From Acanthochromis polyacanthus (taxonomy: Eukaryota > Chordata > Actinopteri > Pomacentridae): 64,000 nt of DNA. The notes beneath the pieces are model-generated. The model was given only the letters and a program-made list of their open reading frames with translations. It was not told the origin of the DNA and ran no database searches. Shown here piece by piece: positions 53,182 through 59,100 of this stretch. The position numbers were made by a program, and so were the translations under genes. The DNA is taken from positions 5,089,828-5,153,827 of the forward strand of contig NC_067123.1 of assembly GCF_021347895.1 (NCBI RefSeq), in the 5' to 3' direction. Each line of letters opens with the position of its first letter. Positions within the stretch are counted from its first letter, which is position 1.

Positions 53182-56100
53182 GAAAAATATTGATATCACG
53201 CAGATTTTTTAAAATGTTGCTATAAAGGCTTAAAGGATTCCTTGAGGTATTCAATTATTAAAATTAATCGAGGCAAAATTCTCTGAATCAAGGCTTCATT
53301 TAATCCTCTACATACTAGGTCATTGACTACTCCGGACCCAGATCTATAATGAATAAATTATTAGGGGATTTTAAATTTGACGGGACACTTCTACTTTAAC
53401 TGGTGCAGCTTTTCTAGTGTTTACGTCGTTTATCTGATCACTATGAGGACAGTTTACCAGCCAGACTTTCTTTGTGTGAATCGACAAAAACTAAACCTTC
53501 AGTCAGAGTTAACGGGTATGAAGCTGGTTTTCTACTCTTTGTTAAATCAGACTTTCTGCTTCAAATTCAAACACTGGTAGTAAACTGTTAAACGTGTGTT
53601 AATATATTTATTTTATTAATAAATGCAGCTGATTACTGATAACAGACAGCTGCACAATAAAACTATCAGACTTCATTTATTCACACATGACATTGTGTTG
53701 AAGTGCATGTAGGTCTGACACTGACTCATAATGAAGGAAATCACTTTAATTTGAACCAAATCAAAGTAAAATTAAAGTCACTGATTGAATATTCTCTGTG
53801 ATCAATACTAATAAACAGATCAGTTTTCTTATCAGCTGCAATTTAAACAGACCAAACGAAAACACATTTATGGGATTTCTGCATCAACAGCTAAATACAT
53901 GCAGACAGGGTTCCCATGGCTTCAGTTTTAGTACAATACCCCTGTACTATGCTATATATTTACAGTACTATGCTATATATTTACAGTACTATACTATATA
54001 TTTACAGTACTATGCTATATATTTACAGTACTATGCTATATATTTACAGTACTATACTATATATTTACAGTACTATGCTATATATTTACAGTACTATGCT
54101 ATATATTTACAGTACTATGCTATATATTTACAGTACTATGCTATATATTTACAGTACTATGCTATATATTTACAGTACTATACTATATATTTACAGTACT
54201 ATGCTATATATTTACAGTACTATGCTATATATTTACAGTACTATGCTATATATTTACAGTACTATACTATATATTTACAGTACTATGCTATATATTTACA
54301 GTACTATACTATATATGTAGAATACAGCACAGACATCCTCCCCTGTTCCTCCAGGACGTTTTGTTCTGTTGCACAGCATGTTCACTTCCTCTTTCGATGC
54401 TGTAACGCTGAGCACGGAATCCGATTACTCATGAATAGTCAGAATAATCAATAGAATACTCGATTGCTAAAACCGTTTATCGATAGCTGCAGTCCTTGAC
54501 GATACTGCACAAAATGTTCTTTAGAAACTAGAATTTGTGGTGAAGTCTGGACTCCAATCAGCCAAGAACGGTTCTATATCGATCAATACGGTTGGTTAAT
54601 TTGTTGTCAGAGCTCAGTTCTGGTTATTTAAGCTCTTTATGGATCCAGTACGTGTTTTTAGATCTTCATTTGTGCCATTTTTTGGGTCAAATAAACCCTT
54701 TTTTCCTCCTCGTGTTTTGCAGCTCGACACTTTCACCAAGTTTAATGCCAATAAAGTAAATTAAACTGTGAAGAGTCTGCAGAGAAAAGCACCATAAAGA
54801 GGAATAAAGCGTGTCGGAGGGAAGAGGAAAAAGCTGCTTCCAACAACAGCTGGACAGAAAACCTGCTGACGTGAGCGTTCAGTCCAGCTGTTCGTTAGCG
54901 GCTCTGCTGCTAATTAGGCTGCGATGAGGTCACGCTGCCCGACTCATCGATCCACTTCCTGCTCGGCGGCCAATAGCGAGCGTCCGTCAGCGGGAAGCTG
55001 AGTTGTGCAGGATGATAAATGGAGTCCAGGCTGAGGCCAAAATCAACAAGCTGAGACCGACAGAGCAGCTATCGGCCGGTCGGCAGCGAACCTCCGCCTC
55101 AGGAGGAACAAACAGCAACAGAAGGAGTCAGAGAAGCTCTGAAAGCAGCAGCTTTAGAACATCACACAACAGAACAGAGTTTTACTGAATAAACGTAGAC
55201 CAAGCCGCCGTCACAAATCAGTTCTCCTCCTTCGTCCCCAGCAGGAGTCTGCCGACAGAGATTAGCTTCCAGCCAATCTGGAGGAGCTGAGAAGGACTGC
55301 AGTCATTAATCCAATCAAACAGTGGAGGAGAGTCTGAGACTAAAACATTCAAAACGCTGCAGGACTCTGACATGTTCTCCAGCAGAATAAACACAGAAGC
55401 ACTGACGCTGCAACAACAGCACACTAAAACCTGACATTTATCAACAGTTCTACATGTACAATATCAATATTATATAAAACATAGAAGAAACTGTTTCTAC
55501 AGAAAGAAAAGTCCAGCATTATTTTTTCTACGTTTAAAAGAAACTGTGCATTATCTCTATTTTCTACAATATTTTAAAAATATAGAATAATCTGCAATAT
55601 TAAAAATGTTTTAGTTTTTTTAAAAGGCACAGTGTTCATATTTTGTTTTCATATTTAACAGAATCTGAAATATTACATTTTTTAGGTTAAAAAATGACAA
55701 TATTTATAGAATATATTTTATATTTACAAGAATCTGTGCATTGTCATTATTTTCTACATTTTTCAAAAATATATATATAGAATAATCTGTAATAACACAA
55801 AGGTTCACATAAAATATGTGCAGTATTTATATGTATTTTTAAATTTCGAAGAATCTGAAATTTTCACATTTTTTCGTTAAAAAATGTGCAATATTTATAC
55901 ACATATTTTTACATTTAGAAGAATCTTTGCATTATATATATTTTCTACAATATTCCTTTAAATATATAATAATTTGCAATATTATGGATGTTTGCATTTT
56001 TGTTAAAAAAAATTGCAAACAAAATTTTGTTGTTTTTACATTTAGACGTATCTGAAATTATCTGAATCTGAAACATTTTTACTTTTGAGAATGTGCAACA

Positions 56101-59100
56101 TTTACATTTTTTATTTACATTTAGATGAATCTTTGCATTATCAATATTTTTAATTTTTAATAACATAATGTGTTTCTTAAAAATGTGCAATATTATTTTT
56201 TACATTTAGAAGAATCTAAAATATTAAAATGTTTTATTTGAAAAATATGCAATATTTATATTTTTTACACTTAAAATAATCTAAAATATTAAAATGTTTT
56301 ATTTGAAAAATGTGCAATATTTATATTTTTTACACTTAAAATAATCTAAAATATTAAAATGTTTTATTTGAAAAATATGCAATATTTATATTTTTTACAC
56401 TTAAAATAATATAAAATATTATAGTGCTTTATTTGAAAAATGTGCAATCTTTAACTTTTTTACATTTAGAAGTATCTGAAATATTAACATTCTTACTTTT
56501 AAAAATGTGCAATATTTGTACGTTACATTATTTATATATATATATTACTGTGTGTTTTTATTTCTTCCTGCTGTCTGTGTTTCTGCATTAAACCCTCTGC
56601 TGCTGTAAATGTTCTGCTGTGTGATTAGTCCAGGATTATTTTATGTTCTAAGCTGAAAACATGTTTTTATGTTCCACTTCCTGCCTCTGTTGTGTATATT
56701 TATAGTGTACTGTATATACTGTGTGTCTGTGGATGCAGTGGGAGCTGTAGTAAAGCTGTGCTGGCCCGCGACCAGCTAAAGCAGCCTCTAGAGGAGCAGC
56801 TGAATGTGAGGCTGAGTGGAGGTCCGGAGGGAGCCGCTGAGATAAGAGGCCTCCTGGGTTCAGGTGTGTCGCTTCTAAATGTGTCCTACTTCCTGTAAAC
56901 TAACAGCTCCTCGTTTAGACCACAGTTGGTGAGGAAGGAAGAAAAAAAAACACTAACAAGCTCACAAAGCATCTTCGGACGTCTGCAGCTGGATGCATCA
57001 ATCAATCCTGTCAAATTAAAAGTGCAGCTCCAGCAGCTGGAACCACATTTAGAACCTCATTCTGTAGCATCCACTTCATGGAATAAAAGATCTGAAGACA
57101 GCAGCAGCCCAAGCACAATATAGCAATATAATAATATAATAATTAGAACACAATCTGGAGCATAGCACCATCATCATCATGTTTTCAACCGTGTGACATA
57201 CACATGTGGTGTTTTTATCTACTGAGAGACACATTATTAGTGAATTAATCCGTCAGAACCAGAACATTTCCACCTTCAACTGCAAGAACCACTCAGAACC
57301 AGAAGATTCTTTATCTACAATTACTTCAGCACAAAACTACAAAAGGTTCTCAACCTCACCTGGAAACAAGAGACCTAACTTTGAAGATTCTTTATGTCAA
57401 AAATACAAAGGCAACACAAATTCTCCTATATGTAAATAATAATAATAAATACTACACAGATACCTCTGTATGTAAAAAAAATGAAAACCTACACAGATAC
57501 TTCTATATGTAATAAAAAACAAATACTACACAGATAATTCTATATGTCAAAAACACAAAGACAACACAAATTCTTCTATATGTAAAAAAAAATACTACAC
57601 AGATACTTCTATATGTAAAAGTCAAAGTTAATACTACACAGATTGTTCTCTATGCAAGAAAAAATATAGAAAAATATTGCACAGATTCTTCTACATGTAA
57701 AATATATAAATATTAGATTGTTCTATATGTAAAATATATTTGTTTACATAAATATTGCACATACACCTCTATGTGTATAAAATAAAAATACTACATAGAC
57801 AATTTTATATGTAAAGAAATATAAAGATTACAAAGACTCTCCTATGTGTAAGAAAATATACAAATATGGCACAAATTATTCTATATCTAATATAGCTATA
57901 TATATCTAAACACTACTTAGATTGTTCTATATGTAAGAAAAATTATAGAACTATTGCAAACATAAAAAATATATTTATAAATATTACAGATTTTTCCAAA
58001 AGAAAAAAAACCCATTGATATATACTGTTTTAAACTCTCTGTGCAAACGTTAATTTTACATATCTATGAAAATAATACAGATTTTTATATTGAATGTTGA
58101 CGTTTTTTTACACTTAAAATGTATATTGCACACATTCTTTCATATGTTGCACTGATGCTTCATGGCTCACAAACACAGCGAGTAACTTCTTGTTTCCAGG
58201 TGAGATGGAGAACTTTCTAAAGTACCTCGTGTATTTAATGAAGCCAGGGAACGTTTTACCTTCACACCGTGAATATCTTCAGAGTAAAATCAACCTGTCC
58301 ACACCTTCACTGACACCTGCGCTCACCTCAGGTGGAATCGGGTCGAGGCCGGCGCAGTTTTCGTTGCATTTGTCGTAAACGAGGCGCAGCTTCCTGAAGA
58401 GGACGGACAGCATTCGGAGATGCTCCTGCAGCTTCCCCAGCCGGTCCTGGTGGGTGTTGGGGTGATACGTCACTCCGTTCGGCAGCTGAGCAGAACCGAC
58501 AGGTAAAGGTGTGTCAGGAAAATGTAGCTAAACACAATAGAAAGCTAGAAAGCAGCAGGAAGTAGTCCGACAAGCCCTCTGACCGATAATAAACCATCAG
58601 AAACCCGCAGCAGATGCATTTTATTCACTGTATCTGATAAAAACCAAAGTGAATCACAGCAGTTAGTGGTCATAAAATGGTCCTGATATTCTAATAAAAT
58701 CACAGTTAGCTTCAGATGATAAACAGCTTCTCTGCTGCACTTCGTTTCCTTCAGACTCCAACTGAAGCAGCGGTAAAGTACAGCGAGTCTTAAAGAGCAT
58801 CTCTGAGCCTCTGGAGCTCAGATTAGATGATATTTTTCAGATTAAACAATGATTAGATGATAGATGGGATTAGAAGCATCCTCCACAGGAAGCAGCAGCC
58901 TCCAGACAGACAGACGGACAAACGCTGACTATCGTTATGACCGTCAAGCAGCAGATCTGCTTGTTTGGGTTTAACAAGGAAACATCCAGAAGCCGACCAG
59001 CAGAAGCGAACAGAACCTCATCAGAACCGACTGTTAGCTGCACACATTAATCAATACATTGATTATGAAGACATGGTGCAGGATTTTCACTCCTCTTCTC

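Noticed and set aside
53798..54454. 218-codon plus-strand frame with YAIYLQY repeats
   Set aside because: Made entirely by the 21-bp minisatellite; no family match and another overlapping frame is also open.
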